Of a stretch of DNA of 7,428 nt, positions 1-5,895 are shown piece after piece. The notes under the pieces were generated by a model. It was not told where the DNA came from and made no database searches. It was given only the letters and a program-made list of their open reading frames with translations. Each line of letters starts with the position of its first letter. Positions within the stretch are counted from its first letter, which is position 1. A program made the position numbers and the translations under genes. Source of the DNA: a bacterium (GTDB taxonomy: Bacteria; 4484-113; JAGGVC01); assembly GCA_039961635.1 (NCBI GenBank), contig JABRWB010000044.1:1-7428 (forward strand). Direction: 5' to 3'.

Positions 1-6
1 GCGAAC

Positions 7-24
7 CGCGGCGTAAACGCCGCG
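7..24. repeat. GC hairpin, family copy 1 (loop TAAA)
   Basis: CGCGGCG (7-13), loop TAAA (14-17), CGCCGCG (18-24): a perfect 7-bp stem with a 4-nt loop. On the minus strand it reads GGAGCGCGGCGTTTACGCCG, very close to the copies at 7183-7200 and 7227-7242, which share the GCGGCG/CGCCGC stem and have loop TTCA. This makes it a dispersed hairpin repeat rather than a chance palindrome. Its function is unknown. Confidence 0.7.
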
Positions 25-70
25 CTCCTTGACTCCGCGCGATCCGCTGTATCAAGGCGAGCACCTTTTA

Positions 71-100
71 TCCGCGCGAATCCGCGCAAATCCGCGGCCT
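71..100. repeat. Short tandem repeat, 10-bp period, three units
   Basis: The units are TCCGCGCGAA, TCCGCGCAAA and TCCGCGGCCT. Each starts TCCGCG; units 1 and 2 match at 9 of 10 positions and unit 3 decays into the next hairpin. A further TCCGCGCGA sits nearby at 34-42. The period is close to one DNA helical turn. Whether this is a protein-binding array or repeat debris cannot be told from sequence. Confidence 0.5.
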
Positions 101-110
101 CAAGGCCGCG
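93..110. repeat. GC hairpin, family copy 2 (covariant stem, loop TCAA)
   Basis: CGCGGCC (93-99), loop TCAA (100-103), GGCCGCG (104-110): a perfect 7-bp stem with a 4-nt loop. Compared with copy 1 (CGCGGCG/CGCCGCG), the loop-closing G:C pair has become C:G, so both partners changed and pairing is kept. This is what selection on structure, rather than on primary sequence, would leave. Confidence 0.65.
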
Positions 111-243
111 CTTTCCGGTTATCGGCGGCGGAGTCACGCATCTCCGGATTCCCCCTCGCCCTTCCGCACATTCAATTCCGCGTCGGCAAGCCGGTGCATT
201 CCCAAAGGGGCGGAGTCCCGGCAGCGCTTCCCGGCTATCGGCG
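108..243. repeat. Degenerate 20-bp direct repeat pair (108-127 and 224-243)
   Basis: GCGCTTTCCGGTTATCGGCG at 108-127 and GCGCTTCCCGGCTATCGGCG at 224-243 match at 18 of 20 positions, and both differences are C/T. GGCGGAGTC also appears near each unit. The two units lie 116 bp apart in non-coding DNA and look like remnants of a duplicated intergenic element. Confidence 0.45.
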
Positions 244-259
244 CGATTTTAAAGGCGAC

Positions 260-970
260 TTATGGCTGCTTGCCCGGCAAGACGCGCTCCAGGAATCCCG
301 ACACCGTGGGCCGGGCGGGCGGCGCCGGTTCCGTCTCGGCCGGCTCCGGCCGGGGCGCCTCCCGCGGCAGCACGGTGACCCGGAATCCGACGCACTTTCC
401 CGCGTCGTTCGCATAAACGAAGTAAAACGCGTCCTCGACCCCCCCGATATTTTCGATCCATGAATAGGTTGTCGGCGAGCCTTTCAGCTTGCGTCCCGCG
501 TCGCGCGGCGTGCGCTTGACGACGCCGTCCGGCATCCCGATTTCCGAGACCGGCAGGCCGATGGGCGTGAATTTGGACTGCGGCGGGCGGCGGTTGTCCG
601 GACTCTCGATGCGAACGTAGTCCATCGTCGCGTCCTCGGTTATGCCCCAAAGCGTGACGCTTATTCCTCCCTCTCCGATGAAACTAGCTTCGTCAATCGT
701 TGGGAAATATTCGCACTTCGAAAGCGAGCGCAACGCTGACGCGTACGACAGCGGAAACTTCGGAAAAAGCGTGACCTTGTATTTCGACAGGTCCACTCCG
801 ATGGAAGGCCGGGGCGCGCGCGCGCGGGCGGCCGCGCGCTCCGCCTGCATCCGCGACAGCGCGCCTCCCGCCGCCAGCGTCCCCGCCAGGATCAGCGCAA
901 GCGCGAATCCGGCGACGAACCACAGCAGGCCTTTGCCGTTTTTTCCGTTTGTTTCCAAAGCCATCCGCAT
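260..970 (-). CDS. Hypothetical membrane-anchored protein (236 aa)
   Basis: I do not recognise this family. Visible architecture: a short, mildly basic N-terminus (Lys10, Lys13), one hydrophobic helix at about residues 15-38 that is either a signal anchor or an uncleaved signal peptide, an Ala/Arg-rich linker (about 40-54), a probably extracytoplasmic domain of about 145 residues (55-200) with two cysteines (Cys86, Cys193) that could form a disulfide, and a Pro/Glu-rich tail (202-222). The start at ATG 970 is chosen because GGAGGG lies 13 bp upstream; a second in-frame ATG (residue 3, position 964) is possible. A TATAAT on the minus strand (969-974) overlaps the start codon. The gene is divergent from the 154-aa membrane protein, with 67 bp between them. 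The stop is TAA. Being a real gene is fairly sure, since the hydrophobic helix and folded-looking composition suit this frame; function is unknown. Confidence 0.72.
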   Translation of the reverse strand: MRMALETNGKNGKGLLWFVAGFALALILAGTLAAGGALSRMQAERAAARARAPRPSIGVDLSKYKVTLFPKFPLSYASALRSLSKCEYFPTIDEASFIGEGGISVTLWGITEDATMDYVRIESPDNRRPPQSKFTPIGLPVSEIGMPDGVVKRTPRDAGRKLKGSPTTYSWIENIGGVEDAFYFVYANDAGKCVGFRVTVLPREAPRPEPAETEPAPPARPTVSGFLERVLPGKQP

Positions 971-1025
971 TATATGGCGAAATCCCTCCGCGCGCGGTCG
1001 TCGCCCGACGCCGGCCGCCCGGTGT

Positions 1026-1040
1026 TAAAATCCGGCTGTG
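1026..1040 (+). promoter_or_regulatory. Possible -10 box placed for a leaderless transcript
   Basis: TAAAAT (1026-1031) is followed by exactly 6 nt and then the GTG start at 1038, so transcription would be expected to begin at or very near the start codon. There is no Shine-Dalgarno-like sequence upstream of this start. The -35 position (about 1003-1008) is poor, so the promoter call is tentative. Confidence 0.35.
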
Positions 1041-1502
1041 CCGACAATGTTCAATCTCGCCGTGCTTTCGCTTGTCGTCCTTTGCGCGTGCGTATGGCAC
1101 TGGGCGGGCACGCGGCTTCTGCGCGCCGCCGTGCCCGAATCCGAAACCAACGCAAGCGATGCGGAAGAACCGCGGGGAATTGCGCTGCGCATGGCCGTGC
1201 TTGCCCTTTACAAGGCGGCATGGGCAGGGGAGATTTGCCTGCTCGCGGCCGCGGCGCTTTCCGTGGCGGACGTGATTATCGCCGTGCCGCTTTCGCTCGC
1301 CGGGATCGCCGCGGTGCTGGCCCAGGCGTCCGCCGCCGCGCTCGCCTCGGTCACGGCGCGGATTCCCGCCGGCCATCCCGCACGCGCGCCCGCGCGCGCC
1401 GCGTTCGGAGCAATAGTGATAATCGGCCTCGCGCTGCCCGTTATTGTCCTTTTGATGGCTGCGGCGATGATCGGCCCGGAGCTTGCAATGTCCGGCGCGT
1501 AA
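1038..1502 (+). CDS. Hypothetical polytopic membrane protein (154 aa)
   Basis: No family is recognised. The protein is almost entirely hydrophobic and Ala-rich, with four likely membrane segments: about residues 5-24, 62-82, 83-106 and 121-145. An acidic, polar loop (about 34-47) follows the first segment, and a His/Pro/Arg-containing loop (109-120) precedes the last. The start could be GTG 1038 or ATG 1047, three codons later. Neither has a Shine-Dalgarno site, but GTG 1038 sits 6 nt past a TAAAAT box, so I prefer it. The gene is divergent from the 236-aa anchored protein and converges on the AhpD-like gene, 45 bp away. Integral membrane location is secure from composition; role and partners are unknown. 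Confidence 0.68.
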   Translation: MPTMFNLAVLSLVVLCACVWHWAGTRLLRAAVPESETNASDAEEPRGIALRMAVLALYKAAWAGEICLLAAAALSVADVIIAVPLSLAGIAAVLAQASAAALASVTARIPAGHPARAPARAAFGAIVIIGLALPVIVLLMAAAMIGPELAMSGA

Positions 1503-1503
1503 T

Positions 1504-1537
1504 CGGCGACGCGTGCGACCGAATTCGGATGTCGCCG
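1504..1537. terminator. Inverted repeat between convergent genes, possible bidirectional terminator
   Basis: CGGCGAC (1504-1510) pairs perfectly with GTCGCCG (1531-1537). The 20-nt interior contains the palindrome CCGAATTCGG (1519-1528). It fills most of the 45-bp gap between two convergent genes, the expected place for a shared terminator. No clear T-tract follows on either strand, so intrinsic termination is uncertain. Confidence 0.35.
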
Positions 1538-1547
1538 CCGGGTATTC

Positions 1548-2144
1548 TCATTTCGTTATCTCGATTTCAAGCGCGTTCGCGAACCGGTTGTAATAGTTGA
1601 ACTGGCAGACAATCGCGATTATTTCCATTACTTCTTCCTCAGCGTACACCGCGCGCGCCTCGTTCCAGATTTCGTCAGGCAGCCCCGCGGCGTTGCGGGT
1701 AAGCGCGTCCGCGATCTTGAGCACCGCCCGCTCGCGCGCGCTCCAGACCGTATCGCCCTCCGGTCCAAGCACCTCCGCCAGCGACGGCGCGCCGTCCCCG
1801 ATTGCTTCGGTCGCGGCCGCGCTCGCATCCAGCAGCCCAAGGCGCTCGAACTTTTCGCGGCTCATCCCGAATTTCTTCGCAAGCATTATGTGCGACGCCA
1901 TGCAGTAGCGGCAGGAGTTTATCTGCGAAGTGCGCACGGCCGCCAGCTCCTTTTCCTCCACGGGCACCGTGCCCGTGTAGGTGACCGCTCGAAAATGCGC
2001 GAACGAGGTGGTCATCATCTCCAGCCTGCGTGCGAACGTGCGAAAGAGGTTGGGCACGTTTCCCCGCTCGCGCAGGAAGTCGTCGAAAACGGCGCGCACC
2101 TCCGCGTCTTCGGTTTTCAGCGGCAAAGGCTCGATTCTCGGCAT
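1548..2144 (-). CDS. AhpD-like / carboxymuconolactone decarboxylase family protein (198 aa)
   Basis: This is an all-helical protein of the alkylhydroperoxidase D-like fold. The core motif NSCRYCMASH gives Cys78, Cys81 and His85. Glu66 lies 12 residues before Cys78, the same spacing as the Glu118-Cys130-Cys133-His137 relay of Mycobacterium tuberculosis AhpD. All the thiol and proton-relay residues are therefore present except the AhpD His between the cysteines, which is Tyr80 here. This supports redox (peroxidase-like) rather than decarboxylase chemistry. Length suits the single-domain 'peroxidase-related' members. The last third holds Cys180 and NYYNRFANALE, typical of the family's C-terminal helix. 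ATG 2144 has GGAG six bases upstream. The gene is monocistronic, with its likely promoter about 165 nt upstream. No peroxiredoxin or reductase partner is in the window, so the physiological substrate is unknown. Confidence 0.88.
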   Translation of the reverse strand: MPRIEPLPLKTEDAEVRAVFDDFLRERGNVPNLFRTFARRLEMMTTSFAHFRAVTYTGTVPVEEKELAAVRTSQINSCRYCMASHIMLAKKFGMSREKFERLGLLDASAAATEAIGDGAPSLAEVLGPEGDTVWSARERAVLKIADALTRNAAGLPDEIWNEARAVYAEEEVMEIIAIVCQFNYYNRFANALEIEITK

Positions 2145-2220
2145 CGCATGCTCCGTGACAACAAATGGGGGGATATCGTACCATCAACAAGCATTCGGGC
2201 CGAAACCGCGTTGTTATGGC

Positions 2221-2257
2221 AATTCAGAAGCGGCGCTGAATTCCGCGTGCTTTTTTT
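2221..2257. repeat. Inverted repeat with plus-strand T7 tract
   Basis: AATTCAG (2221-2227) and CTGAATT (2236-2242) form a perfect 7-bp stem around an 8-nt loop. On the plus strand a run of seven T follows at 2251-2257, but 8 nt beyond the stem, further than usual for an intrinsic terminator. On the minus strand it would fold inside the predicted leader of the AhpD-like mRNA. It is either a weak terminator against plus-strand readthrough or a leader structure. Confidence 0.4.
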
Positions 2258-2279
2258 GTTGGCGCGAAAACAAAGTCAT

Positions 2280-2311
2280 TTGGTTGTCCAGTCAATTAGT
2301 TGCCTAGTCAA
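2280..2311 (-). promoter_or_regulatory. Tandem 16-bp direct repeat over the predicted start site (operator candidate)
   Basis: Read on the minus strand, TTGACTAGGCAACTAA (2311-2296) is followed without a gap by TTGACTGGACAACCAA (2295-2280), matching at 13 of 16 positions. The block begins 4 bp downstream of the -10 box at 2316-2321, so a bound protein would cover the transcription start and block initiation. This is a classic operator position. The binding protein is not identified. Confidence 0.45.
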
Positions 2312-2315
2312 GCCA

Positions 2316-2343
2316 ATAATACGGCCTTAAGCGATTTAGACAA
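2316..2343 (-). promoter_or_regulatory. Sigma-70-type promoter for the AhpD-like gene
   Basis: On the minus strand, TTGTCT (2343-2338) and TATTAT (2321-2316) are separated by 16 bp. The predicted start is near 2309, giving a leader of about 165 nt before ATG 2144. It is the best minus-strand match in this gap. The only downstream minus-strand gene is the AhpD-like one. Confidence 0.5.
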
Positions 2344-2396
2344 GTCACCTCGGCTGCACATATTCAAATCAACCGAAAACCTGATGAAATAAACAA

Positions 2397-3425
2397 CTAT
2401 GCAACTTCCCCTTCCGCTTCCCCTTCCAACTCCTCGATGTAAATCGGCGCCGTCAGAAAGCGCCTGTACCTCAGCCTGACAAGAATGACAATCCAGGCGA
2501 ACGACCAAGCGATCGTGAAAAGAAAATATGAAACGTACCATTCGAAAAGTATCGCAACCGAGCCGAAAAAAATATGGCAGCCCAATCCTACAAAACTCGT
2601 AAGAAACAGCAGTTTTTTGTCGGTGTAATAACCGCGGATTTCATAGCGGCCTTTCGAAATGAAGCCGTCGCGCGAGCGCAGATGAATTATGCGCTCGAAA
2701 ACCGCGTCGTCCAGCTTCTTCGCCAGCCTGTCCTGCCATAGATAGAAAATGCGGAAAAGAGCGTAGACGAATCTGTACGCCTCCTGCGTTTTCGGATCGC
2801 GGTACTCGCGCTCGTCCTCTTCCGTCGGCGTCTCGTCCGATCGGCTGGCGGTGGGCGCTCCCACCGCCTCGGCGAATCTGATGGTGTAAAACACGTAGTA
2901 ACTGGTCGAGAAGGTGCTCGAAAGAAAGGCGCAGAGCGATAGAAGATAAAGCAGCGACGAGCCGCCTTCCACCACAACCGCCGCGGCCATCGAAAGAAAC
3001 ACGGCCAGCCCCACCAGGAAATCCGTCACGCTGTCCAGGAAGCGTCCAAGCCGATCCATACGGCCGCGCGCGCGGGCGAGCGCGCCGTCCGCGCTGTCAA
3101 GTACGTTTTTCATATGGTAAAAGAAAAACGGGAAAAACCGCCATGGCCAGGGCAGCCCCAGCGCGATGAGTCCGGCTGCAAGAAACCCCGCGAGCATCGA
3201 GAAAAGCGTGATGCTCGCGGGAGTGATGTCGGTGCGAACGAGCCTCGGCACGAAAAGCGCGGCGATCGGAACGCCGAAGAGCGCGCTCACGTCGAAAAAC
3301 GCGTTTTCACCGAACTTTGCGGGCGGTTTTGGATCGGAATTCAAGTCGTGTAATTTTAGCCTGTCGAAAGCGTTTTTCCATCTTCGGAACGCATCGCGGC
3401 GCGCGCGGGGTATAATGTTCTGCAC
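2397..3425 (-). CDS. CDP-alcohol phosphatidyltransferase family membrane protein (342 aa)
   Basis: This integral membrane enzyme belongs to the family that transfers a phosphatidyl (or similar CDP-linked) group to an alcohol in phospholipid synthesis. The diagnostic motif D-x2-DG-x2-AR-x8-G-x3-D-x3-D is complete: Asp110, Asp113, Gly114, Ala117, Arg118, Gly127, Asp131, Asp135. The four aspartates bind the metal ions and catalyse the reaction. Likely membrane helices are at about 71-90, 92-106, 133-152, 157-181, 272-296 and 299-318. A charged cytoplasmic-looking segment of about 85 residues (185-269) separates helices 4 and 5, making the protein much longer than the usual roughly 200-aa members. 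The alcohol acceptor cannot be predicted. The start is uncertain: GTG 3425 has no Shine-Dalgarno site; TTG 3344 (residue 28) is an alternative lying 8 nt past a TAAAAT. The stop is TAG. It is head-to-head with the protease gene. Confidence 0.88.
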   Translation of the reverse strand: MQNIIPRARRDAFRRWKNAFDRLKLHDLNSDPKPPAKFGENAFFDVSALFGVPIAALFVPRLVRTDITPASITLFSMLAGFLAAGLIALGLPWPWRFFPFFFYHMKNVLDSADGALARARGRMDRLGRFLDSVTDFLVGLAVFLSMAAAVVVEGGSSLLYLLSLCAFLSSTFSTSYYVFYTIRFAEAVGAPTASRSDETPTEEDEREYRDPKTQEAYRFVYALFRIFYLWQDRLAKKLDDAVFERIIHLRSRDGFISKGRYEIRGYYTDKKLLFLTSFVGLGCHIFFGSVAILFEWYVSYFLFTIAWSFAWIVILVRLRYRRFLTAPIYIEELEGEAEGEVA

Positions 3426-3439
3426 TTCGCAACAAGAGG
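3411..3439 (+). promoter_or_regulatory. -10 box and ribosome binding site of the protease gene
   Basis: TATAAT at 3411-3416, preceded by GGGG, matches the -10 consensus exactly; the -35 position is weak. AGAGGT at 3434-3439 ends 7 bases before GTG 3447 and decides that start over the later ATG at 3471. The -10 box falls inside the 5' end of the divergent phosphatidyltransferase frame if that gene really begins at GTG 3425. Confidence 0.5.
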
Positions 3440-3446
3440 TATCCAG

Positions 3447-5063
3447 GTGGCGTTATTTTCGAGATTGATCATGGTTTCGACCGCTTTTGCGGCGGCTGTT
3501 TTTCTGGTTGCGGCCTCGCCGTCGCACGATTCGACCGCCGGGCCGCAGGTATTCCGGCTGCCGTCCGGCATTTCAGATGCCGATGTGGTTGACCGCGGGC
3601 TGATCGTCAGGTTCAGGGACGGGGCGCGGACTGCGAGCGCAATCGGCCCGGACCGCGGAATCAGCGCGGTCAAAACGGTTTCCCCCGGAAGAAAATTCCC
3701 CTTCGGATTCACGCTTGTCAAGGTTGCCCCGGATAAGCCGCTGGGCGAAGCCTACGGCGAGCTGTTAAGCGATCCGAACGTTCTCGACGTTTGGCCGGAC
3801 GTGGTGCGCCGGCCAAGCTTCGTCCCCAACGATCCGAAATACCTGAACAACCGTCCCGCCGGCGCTATCACTCCCGACCGGCAGTACTTTTACGAGATTA
3901 TGAACGCGGAGGAAGCCTGGGATAAGACAACCGGCTCCGAATCCGTCGTGGTGGCGGTAATCGACACGGGCGTGGACACCTCGCACGAAGATTTGGTCAC
4001 GCAGTTTTGGCAAAACCCCGGCGAAATCGCCGCCAACAATACCGACGACGACGGAAACGGATACAAGGACGACATAATCGGATACGACTTCTACTTCGGG
4101 GACAGCGATCCGAAGGACGACGACGAATTCTCCGGCTTCCACGGCACGTCGACCGCGGGGCTTGTGGGGGCGCGCGGCAACAACGCGGTCGGAGTGATGG
4201 GCGCCGCGGGCGGGCGCGGCGTCGCGGGCGAGCGCGGCGTCAAGCTGATGATTTTGCGAGTGGGCACGGATTTCACGATCAAGCTTTCCGCGGAAATAGA
4301 GGCCATCGCGTACGCGGTGGACAACGGCGCGGACGTAATCAACATGAGCTTCGGCGGTGCGCCGGGCGGAAATACCGAACGCGACGCGGTGCGCGCGGCC
4401 TGGAATGCCGGGCTGGTGCTGGTCGCCGCGGGCGGCAACGTGGGCGCGGGCGCGGCGGGCGGCGCGATAGACTGGCCGGCGGCGATAGACGAATGCATCG
4501 CGGTGGGCGCGACGACGGTTTTCCCCAGCCGCTATCCGGAAGCGGGAACTCCCCCAATCGAAGAAACGATTGCGGATTACTCCAAGCAGGGGCCGGAAGT
4601 CGAGCTTTGCGCGCCTGGAACCGCGCTTGTCACGACCGGAAAGGGCGGCGCCTACACGCAAATCGGAAACAACTCGTTCACGGGCACAAGCGGCGCCAGC
4701 CCACTGGTCGCGGGACTCGCCGCGCTTATCAAGAGCCTCGATCCCGACGTTTCGAACGCGGAAATCCGCACGCTCATGCAGGAATCTGCGGTGGATTTGG
4801 GCCTCGCGGGAAGAGACGAGATTTACGGATTCGGGCGCGTGGATTTCGCGGCCGCGCTTGGGGGCGCGTCCGAGGCGGTGTCCGGAGATGCGAACGGCGA
4901 CGGCGTCGTGAACGACGCGGACGTGGACGAGGTCGTCCGGTTGTTCGGCGCGCGCATAGGCGAGGCGCGCTACGCGGGCCGCACCGACACCAACCGCGAC
5001 GGCGTGGTTGACGAACTGGACTTGTTTGCGATTGGCAGCAACTACGGAATTACCGTCGGCTGA
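3447..5063 (+). CDS. Secreted subtilisin-like serine protease (S8) with C-terminal dockerin-like domain (538 aa)
   Basis: This is an extracellular serine endopeptidase. Order of parts: signal peptide (about 1-24, Arg6 then a hydrophobic stretch ending near VAAS); a propeptide (about 30-125) with the usual pattern ending in DPNVLDVWPD; the S8 catalytic domain (about 150-470); and a tail (479-538). The catalytic triad is Asp173 (AVIDTGVD), His232 (FHGTSTAG) and Ser415 (GTSGASPLVAG), with oxyanion Asn331 (AAGGN). An acidic insert (198-227, beginning DDDGNGYKDD) is a probable calcium site, as in many S8 proteases. The tail has two EF-hand-like loops, DANGDGVVNDAD (481-492) and DTNRDGVVDELD (514-525), the dockerin type I layout. 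GTG is chosen because it has a ribosome site and supplies the basic residue of the signal peptide; the ATG at residue 9 would lose it. All catalytic residues are present, so it is likely active. The substrate is unknown. Confidence 0.93.
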   Translation: MALFSRLIMVSTAFAAAVFLVAASPSHDSTAGPQVFRLPSGISDADVVDRGLIVRFRDGARTASAIGPDRGISAVKTVSPGRKFPFGFTLVKVAPDKPLGEAYGELLSDPNVLDVWPDVVRRPSFVPNDPKYLNNRPAGAITPDRQYFYEIMNAEEAWDKTTGSESVVVAVIDTGVDTSHEDLVTQFWQNPGEIAANNTDDDGNGYKDDIIGYDFYFGDSDPKDDDEFSGFHGTSTAGLVGARGNNAVGVMGAAGGRGVAGERGVKLMILRVGTDFTIKLSAEIEAIAYAVDNGADVINMSFGGAPGGNTERDAVRAAWNAGLVLVAAGGNVGAGAAGGAIDWPAAIDECIAVGATTVFPSRYPEAGTPPIEETIADYSKQGPEVELCAPGTALVTTGKGGAYTQIGNNSFTGTSGASPLVAGLAALIKSLDPDVSNAEIRTLMQESAVDLGLAGRDEIYGFGRVDFAAALGGASEAVSGDANGDGVVNDADVDEVVRLFGARIGEARYAGRTDTNRDGVVDELDLFAIGSNYGITVG

Positions 5064-5096
5064 TTCCCGGCGGATGAGCCCTCCAACCTTGTGAAT
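5058..5096 (+). repeat. Repeated 3'-end block, copy A
   Basis: Three colinear blocks, GGCTGATTCCCG (5058-5069), GCGGATG (5070-5076) and CCTTGTGAAT (5087-5096), reappear in the same order at 7251-7292. The first block includes the last Gly codon and the TGA stop of the protease gene. In this copy the second arm of the hairpin seen in copy B is not conserved. Confidence 0.5.
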
Positions 5097-5139
5097 CGGA
5101 GTCAATAGCGCATTTTAGCGCCTGACGCGCGGAATGACA

Positions 5140-5168
5140 TTGCCGTAACCGACTCCCCGTGATAAGCT
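5140..5168 (+). promoter_or_regulatory. Sigma-70 promoter with extended -10 for the phosphate operon
   Basis: TTGCCG (5140-5145), a 17-bp spacer and TAAGCT (5163-5168), preceded by TGA to give an extended TGn -10 motif. The predicted start is near 5175, leaving a leader of about 30 nt before ATG 5206. No convincing Pho box overlaps it. Confidence 0.5.
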
Positions 5169-5205
5169 CGCACGCCCGTATGATTGATTCCGGGCGGAGG
5201 AATTC

Positions 5206-5877
5206 ATGAGGAACATACTCGCGATTTTTTCGCGCTCGCCGCTCGGCCCGCTGCACGAGATGATGGCCGAGATCGAGAAGGTGATGGAGGCGGTACCGGG
5301 GCTTCTTGACGCGGTCGCGCGGGGCGACGCCGCCGGCACCAAGGAAATCGCCAAGGGGATCATGCACGACGAGCACCAGATAGACCTTCTCAAAGACGAG
5401 ATACGCGCCAACCTGCCCAAGTCGTTGTTCCTGCCGTTCGACCGCAAGGACTTCCTGAAGCTTTTGCACGAAATAGACGGGATTCCCGACGACGTGGAGG
5501 ATCTTGCCGCGCTGTTCACGCTGCGCGAAATGGCGATGCCGGAAGGGCTTGAGGAGGCGATCCGCGCGGTCTGGACGCGTGCGCATGAAACCTTCGGCTA
5601 TTGCAAGGAGATGATCGAAAATCTCGACGATCTGATTGCCGCCGGCTTTCACGGCCCCAAGGCGGACGAATTCATCGCGCTCATAGACAAGGTGAACACC
5701 TGCGAGTGGGAGACCGACAAGCGCGCGTTCAAGGCGACGCAGGCGCTTCTCGCTCTCGAAGGAAAGGAAAGCCCGATCGCGATAGTGATGTGGATGAAAA
5801 TTATCGGCGAAATGTCGGACATCGCGGACCGCTGCGAAGGGCTGTCCAAAACGATTCGGCTGATGCTTGCAGTGTAG
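5206..5877 (+). CDS. DUF47 / TIGR00153 PhoU-like phosphate transport accessory protein (223 aa)
   Basis: This is a cytoplasmic helical-bundle protein of the PhoU-related DUF47 family, which is commonly encoded next to PiT permeases and thought to modulate them. The family pattern is visible: an N-terminal IFSRSPLGPLHEMM, an acidic segment DEHQIDLLKDEIRANLPK (55-72), LPFDRKDF (76-83), DGIPDDVEDLA (91-101) and a C-terminal GEMSDIADRCEGL (201-213). Clustered Asp/Glu residues (Glu56, Asp60, Glu65, Asp91, Asp95, Glu167, Asp171, Asp205, Glu211) are the expected metal ligands in PhoU-type bundles. Length is normal for the family. GGAGGA (5196-5201) lies 4 bases before the ATG. The stop is 18 bp before the PiT start, so the two are almost certainly cotranscribed. 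There is no PstSCAB or PhoR/PhoB in the window, which favours a PiT-specific role over classical PhoU signalling. Confidence 0.93.
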   Translation: MRNILAIFSRSPLGPLHEMMAEIEKVMEAVPGLLDAVARGDAAGTKEIAKGIMHDEHQIDLLKDEIRANLPKSLFLPFDRKDFLKLLHEIDGIPDDVEDLAALFTLREMAMPEGLEEAIRAVWTRAHETFGYCKEMIENLDDLIAAGFHGPKADEFIALIDKVNTCEWETDKRAFKATQALLALEGKESPIAIVMWMKIIGEMSDIADRCEGLSKTIRLMLAV

Positions 5878-5895
5878 GACGGGAGCAAAGGGGAG

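Larger units (their letters stand above)
1..259. other. Non-coding, hairpin- and repeat-rich intergenic region
   Basis: This stretch lies beyond the 3' end of the minus-strand 236-aa gene. I see no convincing gene: the plus-strand reading frame across 29-463 overlaps that gene antisense and resembles no protein family. It contains two perfect GC hairpins (7-24 and 93-110), three head-to-tail 10-bp units beginning TCCGCG (71-100), and two near-identical 20-mers (108-127 and 224-243). No T-tract follows either hairpin, so neither is a textbook intrinsic terminator. Confidence 0.6.
2145..2396. other. AT-rich regulatory gap upstream of the AhpD-like gene
   Basis: This 252-bp gap is noticeably more AT-rich than its surroundings and holds no credible gene. 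On the minus strand, in reading order, it contains a promoter (2343-2316), a tandem 16-bp repeat (2311-2280), an inverted repeat (2242-2221) and the Shine-Dalgarno GGAG (2154-2151). It also covers the 3' flank of the CDP-alcohol phosphatidyltransferase gene, for which I see no strong terminator. Confidence 0.6.

Noticed and set aside
29-463. Plus-strand open frame of 144 codons at the window start
   Set aside because: It runs through the repeat region and antisense into the 236-aa gene, has no ribosome site and no recognisable domain.
3765-5105. Long minus-strand open frame (446 codons) across the protease gene
   Set aside because: It lies antisense to a protease with an intact catalytic triad; its Arg/His/Val-rich translation resembles no fold. 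Long antisense frames are expected in GC-rich codon-biased genes.
5121-5145. Possible Pho box upstream of the phosphate operon
   Set aside because: On the minus strand two GTCA cores occur, but 12 bp apart rather than the 11-bp period of Pho-box half sites, and the flanks do not match.
5185-5201. Resemblance of TGATTCCGGGCGGAGGA to the start of the 3'-end repeat at 5061-5077
   Set aside because: Only the first 17 bp match (two differences), the later blocks are missing, and the GGAGGA is explained as the DUF47 gene's ribosome site.
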